Assembly (NCBI GenBank): GCA_045595605.1 | Contig: JAZOAS010000021.1 | Span: forward strand, 1-13,505 | Length of the DNA: 13,505 nucleotides | Direction: 5' to 3' | Source of the DNA: SIG480 sp045595605 | GTDB taxonomy: Bacteria; Bacillota; Clostridia; Oscillospirales; JAAYXM01 | Shown: one piece after another, positions 7,445-13,505 of the stretch | How positions within the stretch are numbered: position 1 is the first letter of the stretch | Layout: each line of letters begins with the position of its first letter | Translations under genes and position numbers: made by a program | Notes under the pieces: model-generated | The model's database searches: none | The model's input: the letters and a program-made list of their open reading frames with translations, nothing else | What the model was told of the DNA's origin: nothing

Positions 7445-8092
7445 ATGAAAAAAATACTTTGCATCGTGCTTTCACTTATCATTTTAGCTTCAACCTGCTG
7501 TGCGCAAACGGCAGACGATGCGGCCCGTGATTTGGCGAAATACGGTATCATGAGCGGTTTCCCCGACGGTACCTTCCGTCTGGAAGACAATGTTACGCGA
7601 GCACAAATTGTAAAAATGATTGTTACGGCGCTTAAAAAGGATGATTTTGGCGGTGCCGGAATCGTATTTCCTGATGTGTCAAAGAATCACTGGGCAAAGG
7701 ATTTTATCGAGTGTTCAGTTTTTGAGGGGATAGTCAACGGTTTCCCCGACGGAACATTTCGTCCTGAGGACAGCGTTACCAAATTTCAGGCAATCAAAAT
7801 GGTCATTTGCATGATTGGACATGACAGGTTACATGACGATACCCCCAAGTACCCAACGGAATATATAAATGATGCGATTGACATCGGTCTGGTAAGCGCA
7901 GATGAGGTCGGAAAACAGGATGCACCGGCATCCCGCGGATTCGTTGCGCGGCTAATATCAAAAGCGCTCGACATTCCGATAACAGAAGCAATAGGTTTCG
8001 GTACCGGACTTGCTGTGGGAAATCCGTATGTACTGATGAACGGCCTGTACGGAAGAGAGCTCAAAACTATCAGAATGGAGCTTGAAAAGTAA
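7445..8092 (+). CDS. Small secreted SLH-only protein
   Basis: The 215-residue product has a signal peptide at residues 1-20 (MKK, then a hydrophobic core CIVLSLIILAST, with likely cleavage after CCA). Three S-layer homology repeats follow. Repeat 1 is about 24-64 (YGIMSGFPDGTFRLEDNVTR), repeat 2 about 75-122 (FPDVSKNHWAKDFIE ... GFPDGTFRPEDSVTK), and repeat 3, about 135-176, is more divergent. About 40 residues remain at the C-terminus with no recognisable domain. Three SLH repeats make a complete cell-wall anchor, but no catalytic cargo is fused. It may be a minor S-layer component or an anchor for another protein. The ribosome binding site GAGGG (7431-7435) is 9 bases before the ATG. It is monocistronic with its own promoter and terminator. 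The lipobox fit (ASTC) is poor, so it is probably not a lipoprotein. Confidence 0.88.
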   Translation: MKKILCIVLSLIILASTCCAQTADDAARDLAKYGIMSGFPDGTFRLEDNVTRAQIVKMIVTALKKDDFGGAGIVFPDVSKNHWAKDFIECSVFEGIVNGFPDGTFRPEDSVTKFQAIKMVICMIGHDRLHDDTPKYPTEYINDAIDIGLVSADEVGKQDAPASRGFVARLISKALDIPITEAIGFGTGLAVGNPYVLMNGLYGRELKTIRMELEK

Positions 8093-8115
8093 TCAGGTTA
8101 AGTGAATATATTTGC

Positions 8116-8152
8116 AATAAGCATAGTTATTTTAACTATGCTTATTTTGTTT
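8116..8152 (+). terminator. Intrinsic terminator of the small SLH gene
   Basis: A perfect 14-base stem, AATAAGCATAGTTA (8116-8129) with TAACTATGCTTATT (8133-8146) around a TTT loop, is followed by TTGTTT. It is AT-rich but long and uninterrupted. Confidence 0.82.
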
Positions 8153-8170
8153 AAAAGAATCAAAATTCCC

Positions 8171-8226
8171 GCAAGAGCTTAATAAAAATTTGAAAAGAAA
8201 AAGACACGACTTCTTGCATTTTTATT
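8171..8226. repeat. Crossed inverted repeats upstream of the serC promoter
   Basis: GCAAGA (8171-8176) is the inverse of TCTTGC (8212-8217), and AATAAAAAT (8181-8189) is the inverse of ATTTTTATT (8218-8226). The two pairs interleave rather than nest. The last arm shares its final T with the -35 box. The A-rich stretch between them could also act as an UP element. Confidence 0.45.
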
Positions 8227-8254
8227 TGACATAAGCGGGGTTAAGATATATAAT
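8226..8254 (+). promoter_or_regulatory. Perfect consensus SigA promoter of serC-serA
   Basis: TTGACA (8226-8231) and TATAAT (8249-8254) have exactly 17 bases between them. All twelve hexamer bases match consensus. The start codon is 52 bases downstream of the -10. The 5' leader shows no T-box or riboswitch-like structure. Confidence 0.88.
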
Positions 8255-8305
8255 AGAATGTAAAATAGATTAATTGTATATAAATGTAAAAATGGAGGTA
8301 TTTTT

Positions 8306-9391
8306 ATGTTTGAAAATCGTGTATATAACTTTTCAGCAGGTCCGTCCATGCTCCCCGAGGCTGTTCTCTGCCGCGCGAGAGATGAGATGTTAAACTTTAA
8401 CGGTTCCGGTATGTCCGTTATGGAGATGAGCCACAGAAGTAAGGTTTACGACGAAATCATCAAGGGTGTTGAAGCTCGCCTTCGCAAGCTCCTTGCAATT
8501 CCGGATAATTATAAGGTGCTCTTCCTTCAGGGCGGTGCATCTCTCCAGTTTGCGTCAATTCCGATAAACCTTATGAAGACAGGCAAGGCTGATTACATAG
8601 TTACAGGTCAGTTCTCAGGAAATGCCGCAAAGGAAGCTAAGAAGTACGGCGAAGTAAATGTCGTTGCTGACCTTAAGAGCGAGAACTACTCCCGCATCCC
8701 GTCTCAGGATGAGCTTAAACTCTCTCCCGATGCAGATTATGTTCACATCTGCGCAAACAACACAATCTTCGGAACTCACTGGAACTACTTCCTCGAAACA
8801 GGAAATGTGCCGCTTGTTGCGGATATGTCATCCTGTATCCTTTCCGAGGTTATAGATGTTTCAAAGTACGGCGTTATCTATGCAGGCGCACAGAAGAATA
8901 TGGCTCCGGCAGGCCTTACGGTAGTTATCGTCCGTGACGACCTTATCGGCAACGCCCGTCCTGACTGCCCGACTGTTATGGACTACAAGGTCATGGCAGA
9001 GAAGGAGTCAATGTACAATACTCCGTCAACATACCCGATTTATGTTTGCGGTCTTGTTCTTGAGTGGATCGAGTCTCTCGGAGGAATTAAGGAGCTTGAA
9101 AAAATCAATATCGAAAAGGCAAATCTTCTCTACAACTTCCTCGACGAGAGCAAGCTCTTCATCCCGCATGCGGAGAAGAACTCCCGCTCACTCATGAATG
9201 TCACCTTCAGAACAGGCGACGAGGACCTCGACGCGAAGTTCGTAAAAGAAGCGGGCGCTGAAGGCTTCCTTTCAATCAAGGGTCACCGTTCAGTCGGCGG
9301 TATGCGCGCATCAATCTACAACGCCATGCCGGTTGAAGGCGTCAAGAAGCTTGTCGAGTTTATGAAAGCCTTTGAAGCAAACAACAAGTAG
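8306..9391 (+). CDS. serC: Phosphoserine aminotransferase SerC
   Basis: This is a 361-residue fold-type I PLP enzyme, the usual SerC length. It converts 3-phosphohydroxypyruvate and glutamate to O-phosphoserine and 2-oxoglutarate, the second step of serine synthesis. The N-terminal YNFSAGPSMLPEAVL (7-21) is the family signature. GGAS (77-80) binds the cofactor phosphate, and the Schiff-base lysine is K197 in YAGAQKNMAPAG (192-203). The substrate-phosphate region GHRSVGGMRASIYNA (326-340) is intact. The ribosome binding site GGAGG (8294-8298) is 7 bases before the ATG. It is the first gene of the serC-serA operon, with serA starting 13 bases after its first stop base overlap region (TAG at 9389-9391). 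The consensus promoter suggests high constitutive expression. Confidence 0.96.
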   Translation: MFENRVYNFSAGPSMLPEAVLCRARDEMLNFNGSGMSVMEMSHRSKVYDEIIKGVEARLRKLLAIPDNYKVLFLQGGASLQFASIPINLMKTGKADYIVTGQFSGNAAKEAKKYGEVNVVADLKSENYSRIPSQDELKLSPDADYVHICANNTIFGTHWNYFLETGNVPLVADMSSCILSEVIDVSKYGVIYAGAQKNMAPAGLTVVIVRDDLIGNARPDCPTVMDYKVMAEKESMYNTPSTYPIYVCGLVLEWIESLGGIKELEKINIEKANLLYNFLDESKLFIPHAEKNSRSLMNVTFRTGDEDLDAKFVKEAGAEGFLSIKGHRSVGGMRASIYNAMPVEGVKKLVEFMKAFEANNK

Positions 9392-9403
9392 GAGGATATC
9401 TCT

Positions 9404-10570
9404 ATGTATAATGTAAAGCTGATGAATAAAATTTCATCAAACGGTCTTAACCGTTTGCCACAGGATACTTTCACCTGTGGGGCAGATGTTGCAAACCCGT
9501 CAGCTCTTCTTGTCCGCTCTGCGGACCTTCACTCGGAAGAGTTCAACCCGGAGCTTCTCTGTATCGCTCGCGCGGGCGCCGGTGTAAACAACATCCCGCT
9601 CGACCGCGCAGCAGAAGCAGGCGTTGTTGTTTTCAATACCCCGGGTGCTAACGCAAACGCTGTTAAAGAGCTTGTTCTCACGGGTCTCTTCCTTTCCTCA
9701 AGAAAGGTAGTTGAGGGCATCGAATGGGCAAAGACACTCAAGGACAGCGGCGATGAGGCCGGAAAGCTTGTCGAAAAGGGCAAGGGTCAGTTTGTCGGTC
9801 CTGAAATCGCGGGCAAGACTCTCGGTGTAATCGGTCTTGGCGCTATCGGTGTTCTCGTTGCAAATGCGGCAGAGCGCCTCGGTATGACCGTTTTAGGTTA
9901 TGACCCGTACCTCTCTGTTGACGCGGCATGGAGCGTTTCGCGAAACATCCGCCACTGCACAGACATCAACGAGATTTACGAGAAGAGCGATTACATAACA
10001 ATCCATGTTCCGGCAACTCCGGAAACTACGGGAATGATAAATTCTGCGACAATCTCCGTCATGAAGGACGGCGTAAGAATACTCAACTTTGCTCGCGGAA
10101 GCCTTGTAAATTCGGCAGACATCCTCGAAGCTATCAAAGAGGGGAAGGTTGCAAAGTATGTTACTGACTTCCCTGAGGCTTCCCTCATCGGTGTTGAAAA
10201 TGTCATCGCAATCCCGCACCTCGGAGCTTCAACTCCCGAAAGTGAAGAGAACTGCGCTGTTATGGCGGTTGATGAGCTTAAGAACTATCTCCTCAAGGGA
10301 AATATCAAGAACTCTGTCAACTTCCCGACAGTTGTTATGCCGCAGAACGGTGACTGCCGTCTCTGCATTCTCCACAAGAATGTTCCGAACATGGTTAACA
10401 ACATCACCTCGGCTATCTCTGAGGCAGGGCTTAATATTGCAAATATGCAGAACGCTTCAAAGCGCGACTGGGCATATACGATGATTGACATCGATGGCGA
10501 TGTTTCGGAGGATATCGTTGAAAAAATTTCAGCTATCCCCGATATCGTCCGAGCAAGACTTATAAAGTAA
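9404..10570 (+). CDS. serA: D-3-phosphoglycerate dehydrogenase SerA with C-terminal ACT domain
   Basis: This is a 388-residue NAD-dependent 2-hydroxyacid dehydrogenase that oxidises 3-phosphoglycerate to 3-phosphohydroxypyruvate, the first step of serine synthesis. RAGAGVNNIP (56-65) lies in the substrate domain, and the dinucleotide-binding GLGAIG (144-149) leads to D167 at the ribose-binding position. The catalytic Arg is R231 (FARGSLV) and the catalytic His is H272 (PHLGAS). The catalytic Glu is probably E258 in DFPEAS, a shorter loop than in E. coli SerA. Residues about 318-388 form one ACT domain, the expected site of serine feedback. The extra domain of long-form SerA is absent. AGGAGG (9390-9395) overlaps the serC stop and is 8 bases before the ATG. 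Three perfect hairpins occupy codons 6-26. Confidence 0.95.
   Translation: MYNVKLMNKISSNGLNRLPQDTFTCGADVANPSALLVRSADLHSEEFNPELLCIARAGAGVNNIPLDRAAEAGVVVFNTPGANANAVKELVLTGLFLSSRKVVEGIEWAKTLKDSGDEAGKLVEKGKGQFVGPEIAGKTLGVIGLGAIGVLVANAAERLGMTVLGYDPYLSVDAAWSVSRNIRHCTDINEIYEKSDYITIHVPATPETTGMINSATISVMKDGVRILNFARGSLVNSADILEAIKEGKVAKYVTDFPEASLIGVENVIAIPHLGASTPESEENCAVMAVDELKNYLLKGNIKNSVNFPTVVMPQNGDCRLCILHKNVPNMVNNITSAISEAGLNIANMQNASKRDWAYTMIDIDGDVSEDIVEKISAIPDIVRARLIK
9421..9480 (+). repeat. Three adjacent perfect stem-loops inside the start of serA
   Basis: GATGAA (9421-9426) pairs with TTCATC (9433-9438). AAACGG (9439-9444) pairs with CCGTTT (9451-9456), and can be extended by C9438:G9457. CCACAGG (9458-9464) pairs with CCTGTGG (9474-9480). 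Loops are 6, 6 and 9 bases. The hairpins abut with almost no bases between them and lie within codons 6-26 of serA. The repeats are seen directly, but a role is not shown. Confidence 0.6.
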
Positions 10571-10577
10571 TTAAGTG

Positions 10578-10615
10578 AAACAGACTATGCGCCATAAGGT
10601 GCATAGTCTGTTTTT
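10578..10615 (+). terminator. Intrinsic terminator of serC-serA
   Basis: A 16-base stem runs from AAACAGACTATGCGCC (10578-10593) to GGTGCATAGTCTGTTT (10598-10613) around loop ATAA, with one G:U pair, and ends in a five-T run. It starts 8 bases after the serA stop. Confidence 0.92.
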
Positions 10616-10653
10616 AAGTATCTAAAAATATAAAAATAGTAACTGATATTCTA

Positions 10654-10688
10654 TTGGTTTATTATAATGGTTATGTTATTCTTATAAT
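10654..10688 (+). promoter_or_regulatory. Possible promoter region of the DUF4838 gene
   Basis: Two TATAAT hexamers occur, at 10663-10668 and 10683-10688, but neither has a good -35 at 16-18 bases. TTGGTT (10654-10659) with TATTCT (10677-10682) has 17-base spacing as a third option. A promoter is expected because the terminator upstream is strong, but the exact one is unclear. Confidence 0.35.
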
Positions 10689-10716
10689 AGAACAGTTGTA
10701 CAATTTCAATAAAGAT

Positions 10717-10720
10717 GAGG
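10717..10720 (+). promoter_or_regulatory. Ribosome binding site that sets the DUF4838 start
   Basis: GAGG lies 8 bases before ATG 10729. The open frame continues upstream to a TTG at 10654, but that codon has no purine-rich site and falls within the likely promoter. Confidence 0.65.
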
Positions 10721-10728
10721 ATAACTTC

Positions 10729-13095
10729 ATGAAAAAGATGATAGCCAAAAACGGGAATAGCTGCTATTCAATAATTACTCCGAAAAACACACACATAGTC
10801 GAAAAAACCGCAGCAGAAGAGCTTGCTTCATATTTTGAAAAAGTGCTCGGCGTAAAGCTTGAGATACTTTCTGAAGAAAACTTTTCCGGGAAGGGTATCT
10901 ATATCGGAAAGAGCGAGTTTGCGAAAAAAAACGGTATAGAAGGAAAGTCTGAAGAAAACTGGATAATAAAGATGGTAGGGGATAATCTCGTGCTCACGGG
11001 AGGCACAGACCGTGGTGATCGCGGAATAATTTACTCCGTTTACCATTTTGTTGAGGATATCCTCGGTGTTCGGTGGTTTTCCCCGTATGAGGAAGATGTT
11101 ATTCCACTGAAAAAGCTTTCACTTGATGCCGGCTTTTACAAGGAGGGAACACCTGACTTTGCTTACCGTAAGCCACTTCTTTGTTCAGGTTGCGGCATCG
11201 ATGGCTATATAAATATGGTTCGCAACCGCGTAAACTCGATTTCTGCGATTGATGACGGAATTGCCGACGGTCCGCTTGATGAGGGTGTGCGCCGTTTTGG
11301 TGATCCCATGCATGTAGGTCGCCCTCATCATGTTCATGTTGTCGGAAAGCTCTTTCCGCGTGAAGAGTATTTCGAAAAGCATCCCGAATGGTGGGCGTGG
11401 AACAAGGTAAACAAAAAGAATATGGTAAAGGGGCATAATTGCTTTACAAACGAAGAGTTCTTTTGCGCCTTTACAGAAAAGCTCACAGCCATCATCGAAG
11501 AGGATGTAAGGCTTTCCAGAGAAAAAGGCATAGAGCTTCCGTTTGTATATTCGCTCTCGCCCGATGACCTTTCTGCCGCTGCTTTTTGTCAGTGTGAAAA
11601 GTGCGAGGCGATTATCGAAAAGTCAGGATACAGTGGCTATCTTATGGACTTCGGCAACAGAATCCTCAATAAAATCAAAGAGAAGTATCCGTTCATAAGG
11701 CTTGAAATGCTTGCATATTCAGACTTTATTGAGCCTCCTAAGGATGACATGCTTCCCGATGAGAATCTTGATATAAAGCTTGCGGCGGTCTGCTCGGATA
11801 TTCTTCGCCCGATTTCTTCAAAAACGAACAGGACATACAAGCGTCTTATCGATTCGTGGTCAGCTATCTGTAAGAAGGCAGGCTGCAATCTCTATATTTA
11901 CGACTATATGTATAACATAAGGCTCAATTACCCGCTTTCGCTCGCTTCCCGTATCGGAGAGCTTGTTCGAGAGTATAAGGCAGCAGGGGTAAAGGGTGCA
12001 TTTATTGAAACGCAGCACAGCTCTGCGGACATGTGGGAGCTGAACAAGTATTTACTCACGCATTTGCTTGAGGACACGAGCCTTTCGGAAAATGCGCTTT
12101 GTGACGATTTCATTTTGCGTTATTATGGTAAGGCGGGGAAATTTGTAAAAAAGTACATAAAGCTTTTGGATAAGTGTGCAGAGAAAAATGAGGTATATGT
12201 TTATTGTTGCCTTGAGGGAAGCCCGTTTAACTATATTGATGCTGAAACTGCAATAAAGGGAGACCGGCTTCTCGAAAAAGCGATTGTCTCGGTCAGAAAC
12301 GATGAAAAATCCAGACGACGTGTCGCATGGCTTCGAAAACCGCTTGACTCTGTAATACTTATAAAGTATAATGATTTTAAAAGTCAGGCGGAGCGAGAAG
12401 GGATAAAATTCCCGTTTGATGCAGATATTGTCCGCGCCCGCGTTCTCAAGACGATTGACGAGCATATTAAAACCGAAAAACTCGCAGATAAAACAGCGCT
12501 TGAGGCAGAGAAGAAATATCTTGCAGGCATCTCTGTTGAGAAAGATGAATTTGTCGAATATGAAGAGCTTTCTTCTGTCGTACGGGAAGATATTTATCAG
12601 TTCCCGATGAAGAAAATGATAAAGTTCGTTCAGGCAAATCTCCGCCGAATTTACGGTCAGTCTGTCGTGTACGATGACGGCCTCGGCCGCGAGGTTATGA
12701 AGCTTTCTTACGATGAGGGGACGGGCTTTGGTTGGGACCTTGAAATGGTGCCGACAGCGAAGGATGAAGCTCTTCCGCGACCCATCCGCTTTATTCTCAT
12801 GCAGGATGAGAAGATAACAGACGGAATTTCGTTCTTCAAGGAAGATTTAAACCACGATGATTATGTTCTCTACAAGGTCGGAAGCTTTAAGAATGTTATG
12901 GAAAATCCGCATACGCGCCTCTTGCTTTTTGCGGAGCAGAATGTTTCGATAAATGTTCGCGGTGTTGCGGTAACTCATCCGTTTGATGAGTGCGATGTAT
13001 ATCTTTCGATGAAATTCTCAGGCGAGAAATACGGTGGAAGTAAAGATGCCGAGAACGCTATCTTCTTTGACAGAATGGTAATTGTAAAAAAGTAA
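10729..13095 (+). CDS. DUF4838-type, glycoside-hydrolase-like protein
   Basis: The 788-residue product is best matched to DUF4838 proteins. Residues about 20-135 resemble the N-terminal domain of alpha-glucuronidases and GH20-type enzymes (EKTAAEELASYFEKVLG, then GIYIGKSEFAKKNGI and NLVLTGGTDRGDRGIIYSVYHF taken as short blocks). The central TIM-barrel-like region has HPEWWAWN (218-225), GHNCFTNEEF (235-244) and SLSPDD (275-280), followed by the diagnostic C287-x-C289-x2-C292. Acidic residues such as D279, D280 and E427 (AFIETQH) are candidates for catalysis, by inference only. A beta-rich C-terminal part runs from about 625 to 788. No signal peptide is present, so it appears cytoplasmic, unlike many relatives. 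The substrate is unknown, and a uronic-acid-containing or host-glycan oligosaccharide is a guess from the fold. No transporter or sugar regulator is adjacent, and no terminator is seen before the riboswitch. Confidence 0.75.
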   Translation: MKKMIAKNGNSCYSIITPKNTHIVEKTAAEELASYFEKVLGVKLEILSEENFSGKGIYIGKSEFAKKNGIEGKSEENWIIKMVGDNLVLTGGTDRGDRGIIYSVYHFVEDILGVRWFSPYEEDVIPLKKLSLDAGFYKEGTPDFAYRKPLLCSGCGIDGYINMVRNRVNSISAIDDGIADGPLDEGVRRFGDPMHVGRPHHVHVVGKLFPREEYFEKHPEWWAWNKVNKKNMVKGHNCFTNEEFFCAFTEKLTAIIEEDVRLSREKGIELPFVYSLSPDDLSAAAFCQCEKCEAIIEKSGYSGYLMDFGNRILNKIKEKYPFIRLEMLAYSDFIEPPKDDMLPDENLDIKLAAVCSDILRPISSKTNRTYKRLIDSWSAICKKAGCNLYIYDYMYNIRLNYPLSLASRIGELVREYKAAGVKGAFIETQHSSADMWELNKYLLTHLLEDTSLSENALCDDFILRYYGKAGKFVKKYIKLLDKCAEKNEVYVYCCLEGSPFNYIDAETAIKGDRLLEKAIVSVRNDEKSRRRVAWLRKPLDSVILIKYNDFKSQAEREGIKFPFDADIVRARVLKTIDEHIKTEKLADKTALEAEKKYLAGISVEKDEFVEYEELSSVVREDIYQFPMKKMIKFVQANLRRIYGQSVVYDDGLGREVMKLSYDEGTGFGWDLEMVPTAKDEALPRPIRFILMQDEKITDGISFFKEDLNHDDYVLYKVGSFKNVMENPHTRLLLFAEQNVSINVRGVAVTHPFDECDVYLSMKFSGEKYGGSKDAENAIFFDRMVIVKK

Positions 13096-13110
13096 AATTA
13101 AATATTCACA

Positions 13111-13289
13111 CAGAGTGTCGTCCGTACCGTTTGGGTATGGTCGGTGAAAAGGGAACACGGTGAGACCCCGTGACGATACCAGTCGCTGTATGTGACCGTT
13201 TATGCTGGTTGGCGAAAGCCGGTCATTGGGAAACTGAGAAGGCAGAGCATAAGCAAAAGAGGCACGAGCCAGAAGACCTGCTTTGATGC
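13111..13289 (+). ncRNA. Cobalamin (B12) riboswitch aptamer
   Basis: The conserved landmarks occur in order. A P3-like hairpin, CCGTACC/GGTATGG, spans 13122-13140. GGTGAAAAGGGAA spans 13143-13155. The CACGG/CCGTG stem (13156-13160 with 13168-13172) encloses TGAGACC. GCTGTA is at 13185-13190. A peripheral arm closed by TTATGCT (13200-13206) and AGCATAA (13246-13252) contains GAGAAGGC (13236-13243). The B12 box GCCAGAAGACCTGC is at 13268-13281. Such aptamers bind adenosyl- or other cobalamins and repress downstream uptake, synthesis or B12-independent genes. The strong terminator at 13376-13408 is the likely expression platform, and the controlled gene is the exported protein at 13442. Confidence 0.93.
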
Positions 13290-13326
13290 TTTTCCGTCCG
13301 TGCGTCTGCATAGGAAAGGTAGATTT

Positions 13327-13349
13327 GCAAAGCGTTTTTTTCGCTTTGC
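13327..13349 (+). other. T-loop hairpin between riboswitch and terminator
   Basis: GCAAAGCG (13327-13334) pairs perfectly with CGCTTTGC (13342-13349) around a loop of seven T. It lies in the expression platform and may be part of the switch. The T-run is in the loop rather than after the stem, so it is not itself a normal terminator. Confidence 0.6.
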
Positions 13350-13375
13350 TGATTGTGATGCCCGCGGAAATACTG

Positions 13376-13408
13376 CCGTGGCAACCGTATCGGTTGCCAC
13401 GGTTTTTT
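13376..13408 (+). terminator. Riboswitch-linked intrinsic terminator
   Basis: A perfect 12-base, GC-rich stem, CCGTGGCAACCG (13376-13387) with CGGTTGCCACGG (13391-13402) around loop TAT, is followed by six T. It stands between the B12 aptamer and the next start codon, so B12 binding probably favours it. The antiterminator partner was not identified by eye. Confidence 0.9.
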
Positions 13409-13441
13409 ATTTCAAAAAGAAAAAAGGAGAAAAAAGAAAAA

Positions 13442-13505
13442 ATGAAAAAGTTAACGGCAGTATTACTCAGCATAATTATGGTGCTCTCGCTGGTGTCGGG
13501 GGTAG
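13442..13505 (+). CDS. Exported protein under B12 riboswitch control, 5' end only
   Basis: The frame opens at ATG 13442 after AAGGAG (13424-13429) and runs off the right edge. The visible residues (MKKLTAVLLS, then IIMVLSLVSGV) are a signal peptide: two lysines, a hydrophobic core and a small-residue exit. Its place directly after a cobalamin riboswitch and terminator suggests a corrinoid-uptake component such as a BtuF-like binding protein, or another secreted B12-linked protein. No mature domain is visible, so this is inference from position. A lipobox cysteine has not appeared by the last complete codon. Confidence 0.75.
   Translation, partial: MKKLTAVLLSIIMVLSLVSGV

Noticed and set aside
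7445..7510. Lipoprotein signal in the small SLH protein
   Set aside because: The residue before the first candidate cysteine is Thr and before the second is Cys, which fits a lipobox poorly. Signal peptidase I cleavage after CCA fits better.
10654..10728. TTG start extending the DUF4838 protein by 25 residues
   Set aside because: No purine-rich site, the peptide resembles nothing in the family, and the stretch overlaps likely promoter elements. ATG 10729 has GAGG at 8 bases.
13018..13473. 151-codon open frame on the - strand over the riboswitch
   Set aside because: It is antisense to the DUF4838 gene end, the aptamer and the terminator, with no protein-family features.
1..13505. Mobile elements, CRISPR arrays, tRNA or rRNA genes
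   Set aside because: No transposase or integrase frames, regularly spaced direct repeats, or tRNA/rRNA signatures were seen on either strand by reading. Short or degenerate ones could be missed without a search.

Overview
The window looks like a chromosomal segment of an anaerobic, low-to-moderate GC Firmicute of the class Clostridia. The reasons are SLH-domain surface proteins, strong SigA-type promoters with extended -10 elements, purine-rich Shine-Dalgarno sites, frequent GTG/TTG starts, a lepA-hemW pair, and an ACT/UPF0210 pair. No phage, transposase or CRISPR sequence is visible. Genus-level placement is not possible from this sequence alone.

Layout, left to right. (1) The C-terminal end of an SLH-domain surface protein (+) and a comM/yifB-type Mg-chelatase-like ATPase gene (-) converge on a shared bidirectional terminator at 347-382. 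(2) The comM and lepA promoters lie back to back at 1940-2017. (3) A tight + strand operon follows: lepA (EF-4), hemW (radical-SAM heme chaperone family), an 89-residue ACT-domain protein, a 452-residue UPF0210/DUF711 protein, and tadA (tRNA adenosine deaminase). (4) After tadA comes a non-coding stretch that can fold into a closed RNA structure with a C-rich tail, ending at a strong intrinsic terminator. No SRP RNA, a common neighbour of tadA in Firmicutes, is visible there. (5) A small secreted SLH-only protein has its own near-consensus promoter and terminator. (6) A serC-serA operon for the phosphorylated serine pathway is driven by a perfect TTGACA-N17-TATAAT promoter and closed by a long perfect terminator hairpin. 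(7) A large DUF4838-type, glycoside-hydrolase-like protein without a signal peptide follows. (8) A cobalamin riboswitch with a strong downstream terminator precedes a truncated gene for an exported protein whose first 21 residues form a signal peptide.

How the genes fit together. SerC and SerA catalyse consecutive steps from 3-phosphoglycerate towards serine. LepA and TadA both serve translation. The ACT and UPF0210 proteins are probably functional partners of unknown activity. The riboswitch most likely represses uptake or use of corrinoids by the exported protein at the right edge.

The least explained signals are the folded, C-rich RNA region after tadA, three back-to-back perfect hairpins inside the first 26 codons of serA, the orphan ACT/UPF0210 pair, and the cytoplasmic DUF4838 protein. 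None of these alone proves a new system.
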